Numbered from the stretch's first letter, positions 48,961-59,703 are shown. The stretch is DNA of 64,000 nt from Deinococcus sp. KSM4-11 (GCF_004801415.1 NZ_SSNX01000005.1:124001-188000); one strand, 5' to 3'. Numbers and translations are program-made. The notes: generated by a model from the sequence alone, not told the origin.

Positions 48961-49398
48961 ATGACGCACGAGTCTTTCCAGCGCGTTGTCCCCATGCTGA
49001 CCTATGAACACGGCGCCGCCGCGATGGACTGGCTGATTCAGGCGTTTGGCTTCACGGAGGGAACGCGCCTGCTGGGCGATGCCGGGCGACTCCTGCACGG
49101 CGAGGTGCTGGCCGGCGGCAGCCGCATCATGCTCGCGGACGGCCCGGACGGATATCAGTCGCCCGCCACCCTGCGCGAACGGTACGGCCCGGCGCAGCAG
49201 TGGCTGGACGTCCCCTGGATCGTCAATGGCGTCCTGGTCTATGTGCCGGATCTCGACGGACACGCCCGGCGTGCCGCGCAGGCCGGCGCGGTGATCCTCT
49301 CGGGCATCGAGGAGGGCCCGCCCGGTCGCCGGTACCGCGCCGCCGACGTGGAGGGCCAGCGCTGGTATTTCTTCGAGGAGCTGCCCGCCACGTCCTGA
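48961..49398 (+). CDS. VOC/glyoxalase-fold protein
   Basis: 145 aa. Two beta-alpha-beta-beta-beta modules of the vicinal oxygen chelate fold: VVPMLTYEHGAAAMDWLIQAFGF and VYVPDLDGHARRAAQAGAVILSG, ending GQRWYFFEEL. TAGGAG precedes the ATG. Resembles PhnB-like or bleomycin-resistance proteins; function unknown. Confidence 0.8.
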   Translation: MTHESFQRVVPMLTYEHGAAAMDWLIQAFGFTEGTRLLGDAGRLLHGEVLAGGSRIMLADGPDGYQSPATLRERYGPAQQWLDVPWIVNGVLVYVPDLDGHARRAAQAGAVILSGIEEGPPGRRYRAADVEGQRWYFFEELPATS

Positions 49399-49430
49399 GC
49401 GTCCGTGAACCCCAGCCCAGCCGGCAGCGC

Positions 49431-51260
49431 TCAGATGCTCCGCACGGCTCCCCGCGCGGCGCTGGTCGTCATGCTGGCGTAGGCGCGCAGGGCGGCCGTG
49501 ATCTTGCGCGCCCTGGGCTCCGCCGGATGCCAGCCGTCCTCGTCGCGTTTCTGACGGCGGGCGGCGAGTTCGGCGTCGCTGACCGCGAGGTGGATCGTGC
49601 GGCCCGGAATGTCGATCTCGATGGTGTCGCCCGTGTGCACCAGGCCGATCGTGCCGCCCTCGGCCGCTTCCGGCGACACGTGCCCGATGGACAGGCCCGA
49701 CGAGCCGCCGCTGAAGCGCCCGTCGGTCACCAGGGCACAGGCCTTGCCGAGGCCCCTCGACTTCAGGTAGCTGGTGGGGTAGAGCATCTCCTGCATGCCG
49801 GGGCCGCCGCGTGGCCCCTCGTAGCGGATCAGGACGACGTCGCCTTCCTTCACGTCGCCGCCCAGGATGCCGTCGACGGCCGCGTCCTGGGATTCGAACA
49901 CGCGGGCCGTGCCGGTGAAGGTCAGGTTGCTGTCGTCCACGCCCGCCGTCTTGACGATGCAGCCGTCCTCCGCGAGGTTGCCGTACAGCACGGCCAGCCC
50001 GCCGTCCTGCGAGAACGCGTGCTCGGCCGTGCGGATCACGCCCTTCTCGCGGTCGGTGTCCAGCGCTGTGTACCGCCGCGCCTGCGAGAACGCCAGCTGC
50101 GTGGGAATGCCGCCGGGCGCGGCGCGGTAGAAGGTGTGCGTCTGCTCGTCCTCCGTGCGCGACACGTCCCAGCGTCCCAGCGCCTCCTCCAGGCTGTCGG
50201 CGTGGACGGACTTCACGTTCCGGTTCAGCAGGTCCGCTTTCTCCAGTTGCCCCAGGATTGCCATGATGCCTCCGGCGCGGTGCACGTCCTCCATGTGGAC
50301 GTCGCTTTTCGCGGGCGCGACCTTACACAGCACCGGCACCCGGCGCGACAGGCGGTCGATGTCCGCCATGGTGAAGTCCACGCCCGCCTCGTGCGCGGCG
50401 GCCAGCAGGTGCAGCACGGTGTTGGTGGAGCCGCCCATGGCGATGTCCAGCGTCATGGCGTTCTCGAAGGCTTCGAAGGTGGCGATGTTTCGCGGCAGGA
50501 CGCCCTCGTCGTCGCCCTCGTAGTGGCGCTTGGCCAGATCCACGATCAGGTGCCCAGCCCGCTTGAACAGGTGCTGCCGGTCGGCGTGCGTGGCGAGCAC
50601 CGAGCCGTTCCCCGGCAGCGACAGCCCCAGCGCCTCGGTCAGGCAGTTCATGGAGTTCGCCGTGAACATCCCCGAGCACGACCCGCAGGTGGGGCACGCG
50701 CTCCGCTCCACGGCCAGCACCTCCTCGTCGCTCACGGCGTCGTCGGCGGCCATGACCATCGCGTCCACCAGATCCAGGGAATGCTGCGTGTCTTTCAGCA
50801 GGATTTTCCCCGCTTCCATCGGTCCGCCCGACACGAACACGACCGGGATGTTCAGGCGTAGGGCGGCCATCAGCATGCCCGGCGTGATCTTGTCGCAGTT
50901 GCTGATGCACACCATCGCGTCGGCGCAGTGGGCGTTCACCATGTACTCCACGCTGTCCGCGATGAGCTCCCGGCTGGGCAGCGAGTACAGCATGCCGTCG
51001 TGGCCCATGGCGATCCCGTCATCGACGGCGATGGTGTTGAATTCCTTCGCCACGCCGCCCGCCGCCTCAATCTCCCGCGCGACCAGTTGCCCCAGATCCT
51101 TCAGGTGGACATGGCCCGGCACGAACTGCGTGAACGAGTTCACCACCGCGATGATCGGCTTCTGGAAGTCCCCTTCCTGCATTCCCGTCGCGCGCCACAG
51201 GGCGCGGGCACCCGCCATGTTGCGGCCTTCAGTCGTCGTTCTCGAGCGGTAAGTCGGCAT
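49431..51260 (-). CDS. ilvD: Dihydroxy-acid dehydratase
   Basis: 609 aa from ATG 51260, matching the family N-terminus [20 protein letters not shown]. Iron-sulfur Cys in [15 protein letters not shown] and [19 protein letters not shown]. Catalyses the third step of Val/Ile synthesis. A 40-residue in-frame upstream extension is not conserved-looking and is rejected. Confidence 0.94.
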   Translation of the reverse strand: MPTYRSRTTTEGRNMAGARALWRATGMQEGDFQKPIIAVVNSFTQFVPGHVHLKDLGQLVAREIEAAGGVAKEFNTIAVDDGIAMGHDGMLYSLPSRELIADSVEYMVNAHCADAMVCISNCDKITPGMLMAALRLNIPVVFVSGGPMEAGKILLKDTQHSLDLVDAMVMAADDAVSDEEVLAVERSACPTCGSCSGMFTANSMNCLTEALGLSLPGNGSVLATHADRQHLFKRAGHLIVDLAKRHYEGDDEGVLPRNIATFEAFENAMTLDIAMGGSTNTVLHLLAAAHEAGVDFTMADIDRLSRRVPVLCKVAPAKSDVHMEDVHRAGGIMAILGQLEKADLLNRNVKSVHADSLEEALGRWDVSRTEDEQTHTFYRAAPGGIPTQLAFSQARRYTALDTDREKGVIRTAEHAFSQDGGLAVLYGNLAEDGCIVKTAGVDDSNLTFTGTARVFESQDAAVDGILGGDVKEGDVVLIRYEGPRGGPGMQEMLYPTSYLKSRGLGKACALVTDGRFSGGSSGLSIGHVSPEAAEGGTIGLVHTGDTIEIDIPGRTIHLAVSDAELAARRQKRDEDGWHPAEPRARKITAALRAYASMTTSAARGAVRSI

Positions 51261-51374
51261 AACGTCCCGATTGTGCCCCAGCCTGAACGGCGCGTGATCC
51301 AGGCGTAGAGACAAACGGCGGCCCCTTTCCCTGAACCGAGTTCCAGCTCCCAGACGCCGCGCCCGCCCGGCGCC

Positions 51375-51380
51375 TACCAT
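51375..51380 (+). promoter_or_regulatory. -10 box (TACCAT) for the PCD gene
   Basis: TANNNT hexamer 6 nt before ATG 51387; leaderless-type. Confidence 0.45.
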
Positions 51381-51386
51381 CCGGGC

Positions 51387-51698
51387 ATGTCGTACGATCC
51401 CCGCATGGCCTACGATCCTTCCCGCCTCCTGTCCGACGGCGACGTGCAGGCCCGCAAAGCGCCGGGCTGGTGGGGTGACGACGGCCGGCTATGGCGGGAG
51501 TACACCTTCGACACCTACAAGTCGGGCGTGGAGTTCGCCGTGAAGGTTGCCGCACAGGCCGAGGCGCAGAACCACCACCCGGACATCCTGATCGGGTACC
51601 GCAAGGTGAAGGTCAGCTACTTCACGCACGATGCGGGCGGCATTACCGATCTGGATATCGCGGGTTCGGCCGCCGTGAACGCCCTGTACGGCGAATGA
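51387..51698 (+). CDS. Pterin-4a-carbinolamine dehydratase (PhhB/DCoH family)
   Basis: 103 aa. Signature [20 protein letters not shown] followed by [12 protein letters not shown] has the active-site His pair. Recycles tetrahydropterin after aromatic hydroxylation. Overlaps the next gene by ATGA. No aromatic amino acid hydroxylase in the window. Confidence 0.88.
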   Translation: MSYDPRMAYDPSRLLSDGDVQARKAPGWWGDDGRLWREYTFDTYKSGVEFAVKVAAQAEAQNHHPDILIGYRKVKVSYFTHDAGGITDLDIAGSAAVNALYGE

Positions 51699-52171
51699 GT
51701 GCCGACCTCCCCGAAGCCCACCCGGACTGGGACGGCCTGATTCCCGAACGGCGGCACGAACTCCTGCTGACCGTCGGCCCGGATGATCTGGACGAACTCG
51801 ACCACGTCAATAACGTCGTGTACCTCGCGTGGTGCGAGCTGGTCGCCCGCGCGCACGCCTCGCGCCTGGGCCTGGACACACCCGCCCTGGCCACGCTGGG
51901 AGCCGTGCCGGTCGCGCGTCAGCACCGCATCACGTACCACGTGCCCGCCGTGCTGGGCGACCGCGCCCGGGTGCGCACCCTCCTGACCGAGAGCGCCGGA
52001 TTGCGCTCCGTGCGCCTCTACACCATTGACCGCGCGAACGACGACGATCCACCCGAAGGGGTGCGGCTGGCCGAATGCCGCACCGACTGGGTCTGGGTCG
52101 ATCCGGCGTCCGGGCGGCCCAAACGCACACCAGGCGAGGTGCTTCAGCGCTTCGGCTTCGCGGCCCGCTGA
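51695..52171 (+). CDS. Hot-dog fold acyl-CoA thioesterase
   Basis: 158 aa, 4HBT/FAT type with DDLDELDHVNNVVYLAWCE near residue 28, where the Asp of the catalytic pocket lies, and YHVPAVLGDRARVRT. Translationally coupled to the PCD gene. Confidence 0.82.
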   Translation: MSADLPEAHPDWDGLIPERRHELLLTVGPDDLDELDHVNNVVYLAWCELVARAHASRLGLDTPALATLGAVPVARQHRITYHVPAVLGDRARVRTLLTESAGLRSVRLYTIDRANDDDPPEGVRLAECRTDWVWVDPASGRPKRTPGEVLQRFGFAAR

Positions 52172-52175
52172 GCCC

Positions 52176-52829
52176 TCAGGTGGTGGCCGTACCGGCCGGG
52201 AGCAGGATGGCCCGTGCCGGAGCCCCGTCCGCGCCGTGCAGGGGGAGGGGCAGGCACACCAGGGTGTAGTCGCCCCCCGGCACGGCACTCAGGTTCAGGC
52301 CCTCCAGGATGAAGGTTCCGGTCTCGCGGCACACGGCATGGGCGTCCAGGGTCTTGCTCTCCAGCGGATCGACGCTGGGCGAGTCCGTGCCAATCAGACG
52401 CACGCCGCGCCGGGCCAACCCGACGACCAGGGCAGGGGAGAGGGCCACGAAGTCGCCGGGAAAGGTCATCCAGTGCGCGGGCTGGCCAGTATGGAGCAGC
52501 AGCCGGGGGGGAAGCACGTCTGGAAGGTCATCCAGAACGTGGGCGGGCACGAGGCCGTCTTCCGCCGCGCCACGGACGTCGATCACGCGGCACGGCCCGA
52601 TCCACACGTCCAGCGGGAGCTCATGCAGCCGGGCGCCCGCCGCGTCGTAATGCCAGGGGGCGTCCACGTGCGTGCCGGTGTGGGTGCTGGTCCTCAGGAT
52701 GCCGGTGTTTACGGTGTCGCCGCCTGCCATCCGCAGGCCCGGCTCCACCACGAAAGGAGCGTCGCCGGGCCAGTTCGGGTGTCCGGGCGTCAGCGTGCGG
52801 GAGATATCGAGAGGGAACGATGGCGTCAT
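52176..52829 (-). CDS. Cyclase family protein (kynurenine formamidase-like)
   Basis: 217 aa. Metal-binding motif THTGTHVDAPWHY near residue 50 and IGTDSPSVDP, LPLPLHGADGAPARAIL at the C-terminus are typical of KynB/cyclase enzymes. Hydrolyses N-formylkynurenine or a similar amide. Stands alone without other tryptophan catabolic genes. Confidence 0.85.
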   Translation of the reverse strand: MTPSFPLDISRTLTPGHPNWPGDAPFVVEPGLRMAGGDTVNTGILRTSTHTGTHVDAPWHYDAAGARLHELPLDVWIGPCRVIDVRGAAEDGLVPAHVLDDLPDVLPPRLLLHTGQPAHWMTFPGDFVALSPALVVGLARRGVRLIGTDSPSVDPLESKTLDAHAVCRETGTFILEGLNLSAVPGGDYTLVCLPLPLHGADGAPARAILLPAGTATT

Positions 52830-52975
52830 GTGTCCATCATCGCCGGTGGACGCCTCGTGAGGGAAACCGCGCTGCTCAATAAAAATCGTCTTATCTCAAG
52901 CAGATTGAGCTCAGGATGATGCACTCGGTTCAGGAATTCGTCGGCTTCTTCCTGCTCCATACGTGATCCAGCATA

Positions 52976-53004
52976 TTGCGCGTGTCCTGACCGTCACCCA
53001 CAAT
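52976..53004 (+). promoter_or_regulatory. Promoter of the first regulator gene
   Basis: TTGCGC (52976-52981), 17-bp spacer, CACAAT (52999-53004), then 6 nt to ATG 53011, so the mRNA should be leaderless. Confidence 0.5.
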
Positions 53005-53010
53005 ACCTTC

Positions 53011-55404
53011 ATGAGATTGCGGACGCTGGGTGGGCTGTCCGTGGAGGGCATGACCTTCAGGCGCGAGAAGGTGCTGCTCCTCCTGGCCTATCTGTGTGTC
53101 GAGGGCCCCCAGGCGCGCCGACGGCTGGCGGAACTGTTCTGGCCGGACGCCGCGAACCCCATGAACTCGCTCGCGCAGCACCTCGTGCACCTGCGGAGCC
53201 TGCCGGGCGCCCTGCGCGAGGACGGCGGGCGCGTCAGCTCCGGCATCACCTGCGACGCCTGCCTGCTTCGCGAGGCCGTACGCGACGGCCGCCCCGCCGA
53301 CGCTGTCCAGCAGTACGGGGGGGCCTTCCTGGACGCCCTGACCATCCCGCTCGGCCCGGATCTGGAGGAATGGCTGTTCGATACCCGTGAGGCCCTGGCC
53401 CGCGAAACGCGCGGAGCCCTGATCGCCCTCGCGGGCAACGCGGCCGCGCACGGAAACGCCCCGCAGGCCGCCGACCTCGCCGCCCGCGCCCTGCTGCTCG
53501 ATGGAGCGCCCCCCGCCGACGAGCTGGAACTCCCGAAACTGTGGTACCTGCTGTCGCTGACTGGGCATCCGCTCTCCGCGCAGATGGAACGCGAGGCCCG
53601 CGACCTGGGCCTGCCCCTGCAACCCCCGCCCACCACACCTACCACCCCGTTCGTGGGTCGTGAAGCCCAGCTGGAGGCCCTCGCGCACCTGCCGCCCGGT
53701 CATATCGCCTGGGTCAGCGGCCACGCCGGGATGGGCAAGACCGCCCTGCTGGACGCCCTGGCCCGCACCGGCGGCTGGACGGCCCTGCACGGTCGTCCGG
53801 ACGCACCGTACCGCACCCTGGAACCCCTGACGCGCACCCCGCCCGGCAGCACCCTGATGGCGCTGGGCCTGCTGAGAGACCGGCACCTGCGCGTCGCCAT
53901 CGATGCATGGGACACCGTAGACGCTGCCACGCAGCACGTCATCGAGGAAGCGGCCCGGCAGCGGCCCGGCGCGGCGATCGTGATCACGGCCCGCCTGCAC
54001 CCCCCCTTCGAGGTGGATCTGCACCTTCAACTGGACGTGCTGAGCGCTGCCGACCTGCGTGAACATCCGGGCGTGTACGACCTCACCGAGGGGCACCCCA
54101 CCCTGGTCGCCGCCGCCCTGCGTGGCCAGCCGCTCGATGTGCGGCAGGGGGCCCGCGTGCGTGCCCTGCCCGCCCAGGTGCGCGACACCTACCTCATGCT
54201 GGCCTTGCAGGATGCGCCGGATCTGCGCGCCACCCGCAAGGCCACCGGCCTGAGCGCCGATACCTTCGCCCTGACCCTGTCACACCTCACACAGGAGGGC
54301 CTGACGGCCGAGGGCGGGCACGTGTACGCCGCCGCCGCCGCCCGCGACCTGCTGGAACAGGTGCCCGTGCACGCCAAACTGCTGCACCTGAAACTTGCCC
54401 GCGCGCTGGGGGGCCCGGCCGGGTGGCCCCACTACGCCGCCGCCCGAGACCTGTGGGAAGACATCGACGAGGAGGGCGCCGCGCGGGCCGCGGGCCTGCG
54501 CGCCGCAGACCAGCTCCGGCGCGGCTATCCCGGTCTGGCCGTCGAGATTCTCGATGGCTTCGCCGACCGCGCGGATCTCGCGGTGCCGCACGCCTGGGCA
54601 CTGGTGGGCGTGGGCCGCTACACCGACGCCCTGAAACGCCTGGACGCCCTGACGGTACCGGCGAAGCACACCCCGGAGGCGCTGGCGGCCCGCGCTACGG
54701 TGCTCGTGCGGCTGGGCCGGGACGCCGAGGCCCTGGACCTGGCCCGGCAGATCACCGGCAGTGGCCCCGAGGCGGCGCGGGCCGCCAGCGTGATCGCCCA
54801 CGCCGCCCGCAGCCGAGAGGACTGGGAGGAAGCCCGCCGCCACAGCCAGATCGCCGCCGACCTGTGGCGATTGGAAGGAGAAGAGGAGCAGCACGTGACG
54901 GAACTGGGCCTGGTCGCCTGGGCCCGCTCGTACCTGGACGTCACGCCGGATGAGGCGTTCCGGGACGTGCTGCCCAGGGCGGAACGCTTCCTGAACGTGC
55001 GCGGCACCATTCTGCTGAACTACGCCAAGCGCCTGCTGGATCTGGGCGTGTTCGGCCGGTCCGGCGCGCTGCTGGAGCGGGCGAGCATGGACCTCGAACG
55101 ATCCGGCGATGTCCTCGGCTACGCGCAGGCGTTGATCAACCGGGGCGTGGTGTCGCACCTGGCCGGACAGCTGCCCGAAGCGGCCGAAATGTACCGGCAG
55201 GCCATCGACCAGCTGCGCGGCACCGGGAGCGTCCGCACCATGGGACTGGCCCTGAGCAACCTCAGCGAGATCGAAAGTGACCTCAGCGCCTTCGAGGATG
55301 TGCTGGGCCTGCTGCTGCGGGCCGATCAGACCGATCTGGTCATGCAGATCCGCCGCAGTGCGCGCCTCACCGACACCGGTCAGGGACAGGCTTTCCAGTC
55401 CTGA
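53011..55404 (+). CDS. SARP/BTAD regulator with P-loop ATPase and TPR (copy 1)
   Basis: 797 aa. Residues about 1-90 form an OmpR/SARP-type winged helix (REKVLLLLAYLCVEG, LAELFWPDAANPMNSLAQHL); about 90-190 a BTAD-like helical domain (AVQQYGGAFLDALTIPLGP, EEWLFDTREALARE). A STAND-like ATPase follows with Walker A SGHAGMGKTALL near 237 and Walker B-like LRVAIDAWDTVD near 295. The C-terminal half (about 480-797) is TPR-rich, the usual sensor part. Upstream of a secreted subtilase and paralogous to the gene at 57324. ATG 53011 fits the promoter. Confidence 0.82.
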   Translation: MRLRTLGGLSVEGMTFRREKVLLLLAYLCVEGPQARRRLAELFWPDAANPMNSLAQHLVHLRSLPGALREDGGRVSSGITCDACLLREAVRDGRPADAVQQYGGAFLDALTIPLGPDLEEWLFDTREALARETRGALIALAGNAAAHGNAPQAADLAARALLLDGAPPADELELPKLWYLLSLTGHPLSAQMEREARDLGLPLQPPPTTPTTPFVGREAQLEALAHLPPGHIAWVSGHAGMGKTALLDALARTGGWTALHGRPDAPYRTLEPLTRTPPGSTLMALGLLRDRHLRVAIDAWDTVDAATQHVIEEAARQRPGAAIVITARLHPPFEVDLHLQLDVLSAADLREHPGVYDLTEGHPTLVAAALRGQPLDVRQGARVRALPAQVRDTYLMLALQDAPDLRATRKATGLSADTFALTLSHLTQEGLTAEGGHVYAAAAARDLLEQVPVHAKLLHLKLARALGGPAGWPHYAAARDLWEDIDEEGAARAAGLRAADQLRRGYPGLAVEILDGFADRADLAVPHAWALVGVGRYTDALKRLDALTVPAKHTPEALAARATVLVRLGRDAEALDLARQITGSGPEAARAASVIAHAARSREDWEEARRHSQIAADLWRLEGEEEQHVTELGLVAWARSYLDVTPDEAFRDVLPRAERFLNVRGTILLNYAKRLLDLGVFGRSGALLERASMDLERSGDVLGYAQALINRGVVSHLAGQLPEAAEMYRQAIDQLRGTGSVRTMGLALSNLSEIESDLSAFEDVLGLLLRADQTDLVMQIRRSARLTDTGQGQAFQS

Positions 55405-55488
55405 GGCCTGCCGGATCAGCGGAACCGTCGGCCCCGATCATGTCGTGATCATGGCCCGCGCGTCACCCTGAGCGCCGGAGGATCAACC

Positions 55489-57222
55489 ATGAGGCAATTT
55501 CTCGAAGCGTGCCGGTTCGTCCTGGCGTGGAGCGGCCGGGGCCTCCTGGCCGCCGTCCTGCTGGCCCTGCACGTCGGCGCTGCGGCCCAGCCCGCCCGCA
55601 CGTTCCCTGGCAGTCCGTTCGCCGTGTTCCCGCCCATCGCGTCGGCGGGCGAGCGCGTCTGGCTGATCGGCCACGGCCTGGAGGGCACCCGCGTCGTCTG
55701 GGTCGGGGGGCACGCGGCGAAGCTCACGGCCGACACGCCCGCCGGCTGGTACGCGTTCCAGGTGCCGGAGAGCGTACCGGGCGGCTTCCAGGGGGTCAGC
55801 GTGCAGGGACCGGCGCGGCCGGGCAGCCCTCTTCTGTCCATCATGCCCAGGGTGTCCAGCGACGACCTGCCGGCCCAGGCCCTCACGGCGTACCTGCGGG
55901 CAGACGCCCAGCCCGGCTTTCAGGCGCGCTACACCGCCAGGGTCGAGCGGCTGGCCGAGGCCTGCGCCCGGCTCTGCCCCGCCGAACTGACCGAGACACT
56001 CAGGGCCATGACCCGCCTGGAGTTCCGCGCCTTGACGCCCCTCTCCGATCCCGCCGGGCCGACGTCCCCACGCACCCCTCCGGTGCACCTGCCGGCCCTG
56101 CGTTCCCTTCCCTCTGTGCTGCCTGCGACGGCCCAGGCGCTGGCCGTCTCGGGGCTCGACCGCGTGCTGAAGGCGCCGAACGCCAGTACTCCAGCTCTGG
56201 GTGGCGAGGGCCTGTGCTCCCAGCTGGCGGGCGACGTCGACATCAGCACCCTGCCGCCGGGCACTGAGGGCCGCGTGATTGCCCTGCTGAACCTGCTGTT
56301 CTGGGGTGACCTGGGCATCGACCCCATCGCGGGCGGTCACCCGACGGCCACGGCGCCCATCCCCTTCCAGGGCGATCCACCCCTCCAGATGCTTGAAGAT
56401 CCCAAGGTGCTCGGCCCGCTGGGCCGGGGCGGGCAGGGCGTCACGATTCACGTGCTGGACACCGCCAGTCCGTCCGGCGATCCGTTCACGATGACCAACA
56501 TCAACTACTACAACGAGGTCTACCCGACCCGTCCCGGTCACGGTTCCATCGTCGGAGCCATCGCGCAGGCGGTGGCCCCGGACGCGAAGGTGGTTCTGAG
56601 CCCGGTGTGCACCCTGGACGGTGGGCAGACCTGCCGCACCCTGGCAGTCGTCCGTGCTCTGTGCGAGGTCGCCCGGGAGGCCCGGCAGGGCGGGAAACAC
56701 GTCGTGAACCTCAGCCTGGGCGGGCCATATCCGTCGCTGGGCGTGCTGCTGGCCCTGCGTGACCTGGCCACCCAGGGCGTGCCCACCGCCGCGTCGTACG
56801 GGAACCGCGACGACTGCCACAGCCTGGAACCCGGCGACCGGTGCAGCCACTACCCGGCCGACTGGTCAGGCACGTTTGCGCTGTCGGCCCAGCCGGATTC
56901 GCCCACCATGCTGCTCAGCGTGGCCGGGTGGGACGTGGCGACCAGGGAATACGCCACGTACAACCGCACGACCGTGATTCCCTGGGCGCAGACCGCCCTG
57001 CCCAGCGTGCTGGCCCCCGGCGAATTCTGGTTCCAGCCGCCCGGGACGACCGAGTCCATGCCCTACTTCGGCACGTCCTTCGCAGCACCTGTGGTATCGG
57101 GTCTGCTGGCGAACTGGCTGTCGTGCAGGACAGGGGTGCCATACATGCCCCTCATCACCCGGATCGATCCCGTGACCAGTCCGACGCCACTGCCCGCGAA
57201 CGTCCTAAAGGCCTGCCCCTGA
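55489..57222 (+). CDS. Secreted S8 serine protease (subtilase), copy 1
   Basis: 577 aa. Signal peptide to about residue 34 (LLALHVGAAAQ). An N-terminal beta domain (FAVFPPIASAGERVWLIGHGL, IPT-like) precedes the peptidase: catalytic Asp 324 (IHVLDTAS), His 351 (PGHGSIVGA), oxyanion region SYGN and Ser 530 (GTSFAAPVVSG). GGAGG precedes ATG. 84 bp after the regulator gene, so probably under its control. Confidence 0.88.
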   Translation: MRQFLEACRFVLAWSGRGLLAAVLLALHVGAAAQPARTFPGSPFAVFPPIASAGERVWLIGHGLEGTRVVWVGGHAAKLTADTPAGWYAFQVPESVPGGFQGVSVQGPARPGSPLLSIMPRVSSDDLPAQALTAYLRADAQPGFQARYTARVERLAEACARLCPAELTETLRAMTRLEFRALTPLSDPAGPTSPRTPPVHLPALRSLPSVLPATAQALAVSGLDRVLKAPNASTPALGGEGLCSQLAGDVDISTLPPGTEGRVIALLNLLFWGDLGIDPIAGGHPTATAPIPFQGDPPLQMLEDPKVLGPLGRGGQGVTIHVLDTASPSGDPFTMTNINYYNEVYPTRPGHGSIVGAIAQAVAPDAKVVLSPVCTLDGGQTCRTLAVVRALCEVAREARQGGKHVVNLSLGGPYPSLGVLLALRDLATQGVPTAASYGNRDDCHSLEPGDRCSHYPADWSGTFALSAQPDSPTMLLSVAGWDVATREYATYNRTTVIPWAQTALPSVLAPGEFWFQPPGTTESMPYFGTSFAAPVVSGLLANWLSCRTGVPYMPLITRIDPVTSPTPLPANVLKACP

Positions 57223-57312
57223 CCGGACGAACTGGAGCGGGCAACCGCCCCATTGTTGCAGCTTGTTAAGCGTCTGGTCATTTTCGCTTGATTCCTCATA
57301 TGGGGGCCGCAC

Positions 57313-57318
57313 TACAAT
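57313..57318 (+). promoter_or_regulatory. -10 box (TACAAT) of the second regulator
   Basis: Near-consensus -10 ending 5 nt before ATG 57324; leaderless-type start, matching copy 1. A TTGATT lies 19 bp upstream. Confidence 0.5.
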
Positions 57319-57323
57319 GCTCC

Positions 57324-59693
57324 ATGAGACTGCTTACCCTGGGGGGACTGGCAGCCGACGGGCTTACGTACCGCCGGGAAAAGCCCCTCCTGCTCCTCGC
57401 CTACCTTGCCCTGGAAGGCACCCAGACGCGCAAGCACCTGGCCGAACTGTTCTGGCCCGAGGCCGCGAACCCCATGAATTCCCTGGCCCAGAACCTGATT
57501 CGCCTGCGACCCCTGGGGAGCGTGGTGCGCGAGAACGACAAGTGGGTGGAACCCCAGATCGAGTGCGATGCCACGGACTTCCGTACGCATCACAAGGCGG
57601 GACGCACGCGTGAGGCCACCGCGACGTACCGGGGCGCCTTCCTGGACGGCATCCGTGAGGGTCTGAACGCCGACCTGGAAGAATGGCTGCTCGACACCCG
57701 CACTGCCCTGGGCGCTGAAGCCCGCGCCGCGCACCTGACGCTGGCCGAACATCACCACGCCCGGAACGAGCCCGCCGACGCTGCCCGCCACGCTGAACTG
57801 GCGTACGGCACGCCTGGCGCTGATCCCATCGATCCGGAAGACCTGCCGCGCGTGTGGCGGCTGCTGGGCCGTCCCGACCACCCGCTGGCCGTAACCCTGC
57901 GCCGCGACGCCGTCGAGCTGGGCCTGAGCCTGCCCACCACGCCCCAGCCCGCCCCGGCCGCCGTGACCATCCTGGGCCGACAGACTGAACTGGAACGGCT
58001 GGCCGCCCTGAAACCCGGTCAGGTCGCGTGGATCAGCGGTCCCCCTGGTATCGGCAAGAGCGCCCTGTTGGGAGCCCTGGCCGCCCTGGGCGACTGGCGC
58101 ATCCTGCCCGGCGTGAACGGCCTGCCGCTGGGCACCCTGGAACCCCTCAGCCCGCACCCGCTGGGCAGCACCGCCGACGCCCTGAATACCCTGCGCGATA
58201 CCCGCCTGAAGGTCGCCATCGACGGCTGGGAGGACTGTGACGACACCACGCGCGCCGCCCTGACCCTGGCCGCCCGCCAGCATCCCGGTGCGACCCTGGT
58301 GATCGCCGCCCGGCAACCGCCCGCCGTGCCCGTTGAACAGCACCTGCCGCTGCACCCGCTGAGCGAACTGGAACTGAACGCGCACCCCGGCGCGCACGCC
58401 GCCACGGGCGGGCACCCCACCCTGCTCAATGCCTTCCTGAGCGGCACGCCCGCCGACCGCTCGCTTGACGCCCACCTGACCCACCTGGGCCCCACGCCGC
58501 GCCGGCTGTTCCTGGCCCTGGCGGCGCAGGACACCCCGCACCTGAACGCTACCCGCGCCGCCCTGAACCTGAGCGCGGGCGAACTGGCCGGCACGCTGGA
58601 TCAGCTCACCCGCGAGGGCCTGACCACGCCCACGGGCACCATCCGCGCCACCACGCCCGCCCGCGACCTGCTGGACGCGCAGCCGCTGGACACGGCGCTG
58701 CTGCACCTGCACCTGGCCCGCGCCCATCCGAAGGACAGCGCGTGGCCCCACTGGCTGAAGGCGAAAGACTTGTGGGAGACAACTGACGAGCAAGCGTGTG
58801 CCACAGCGGCGCACTGGTATGCGAAACAGGAGATGAAACGCGGGTATCCAGCGAAGGCGGCGAGAACGCTGGAAGTAGCGCCGCGCAGTATGAAAATCAT
58901 AGTTTCACAGGCGTGGTCGTTAATTCACGCCGGTAGATTTAGAGAGGTAGGCCCGATGCTAGAAGGATATCCAGACTATTCAGACTTGATGGGCGTAAAA
59001 GGTATGTCGCTCGTCTTGTTAGGGAAAAACTTGGAAGCCTCCGCTGCTATTAGTCGGATAGAGTTGAAGCTTGACATGAATCACGCGATCTATGAAGAGG
59101 TGTTAGGTCATATTGCGAGACGCTGCCAAGACAATGCTAAAGCTAAGATTCACTATGCTAAAAGCCTAGAGTTATGGAGATTGAATGGTATGGAGAACGA
59201 AGCGTGTATTGTAGAAAGTATATTGAGATTTTCATACCTTAATACCTTTGACGAAGCGCAAAAATTCTTCGAAGATTTTAATATGAGATCAAATAACAGC
59301 TGTGTTCAAGCTGTTATTAAAAATAACTTCGGCAGATTGTTGATTGAGTATGAAAAATATGAGGAGTCGGAACCCGTTCTTAAATCGGCAGTCGATAAAT
59401 TCGACGAGATCGATAACTTATATGGATTATCTATAGCGTTAAATAATTTAGGTATGCAATTTCATCATCGCTCCTATTATAAAATGGCGTTAGAATGTTA
59501 TCAAAAGTCGTTTTTGAAAGCCGTAGAGATTGGTGATATAAGGCAATATGCAATATTACTAAGGACTATTGCAGAAATAAAGAATGAAAAATTCACTCTT
59601 CAGATGATAAACGACATCCTTGGCGAAAGTGGGAACCGGCCCTTAGCAGATGAAATCTGGAATAATATAATCGAAGGAGGCCCAAAAGCTTAA
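57324..59693 (+). CDS. SARP/BTAD regulator with P-loop ATPase and TPR (copy 2, mosaic)
   Basis: 789 aa, same architecture as copy 1: winged helix (REKPLLLLAYLALEG, LAELFWPEAANPMNSLAQNL), BTAD region, Walker A PPGIGKSALLGA near 240, LKVAIDGWEDCDD, then TPRs. The first two thirds use GC-rich Deinococcus codons; from about nt 58790 (residue 490) the same frame switches to AT-rich codons with many Lys, Asn and Ile, through to the stop. Homology to copy 1 continues across the switch (LGKNLEASAAISRI; SLELWRLNG), so the sensor half looks replaced by a divergent allele. Confidence 0.8.
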   Translation: MRLLTLGGLAADGLTYRREKPLLLLAYLALEGTQTRKHLAELFWPEAANPMNSLAQNLIRLRPLGSVVRENDKWVEPQIECDATDFRTHHKAGRTREATATYRGAFLDGIREGLNADLEEWLLDTRTALGAEARAAHLTLAEHHHARNEPADAARHAELAYGTPGADPIDPEDLPRVWRLLGRPDHPLAVTLRRDAVELGLSLPTTPQPAPAAVTILGRQTELERLAALKPGQVAWISGPPGIGKSALLGALAALGDWRILPGVNGLPLGTLEPLSPHPLGSTADALNTLRDTRLKVAIDGWEDCDDTTRAALTLAARQHPGATLVIAARQPPAVPVEQHLPLHPLSELELNAHPGAHAATGGHPTLLNAFLSGTPADRSLDAHLTHLGPTPRRLFLALAAQDTPHLNATRAALNLSAGELAGTLDQLTREGLTTPTGTIRATTPARDLLDAQPLDTALLHLHLARAHPKDSAWPHWLKAKDLWETTDEQACATAAHWYAKQEMKRGYPAKAARTLEVAPRSMKIIVSQAWSLIHAGRFREVGPMLEGYPDYSDLMGVKGMSLVLLGKNLEASAAISRIELKLDMNHAIYEEVLGHIARRCQDNAKAKIHYAKSLELWRLNGMENEACIVESILRFSYLNTFDEAQKFFEDFNMRSNNSCVQAVIKNNFGRLLIEYEKYEESEPVLKSAVDKFDEIDNLYGLSIALNNLGMQFHHRSYYKMALECYQKSFLKAVEIGDIRQYAILLRTIAEIKNEKFTLQMINDILGESGNRPLADEIWNNIIEGGPKA

Positions 59694-59703
59694 AGCGAAC
59701 TCG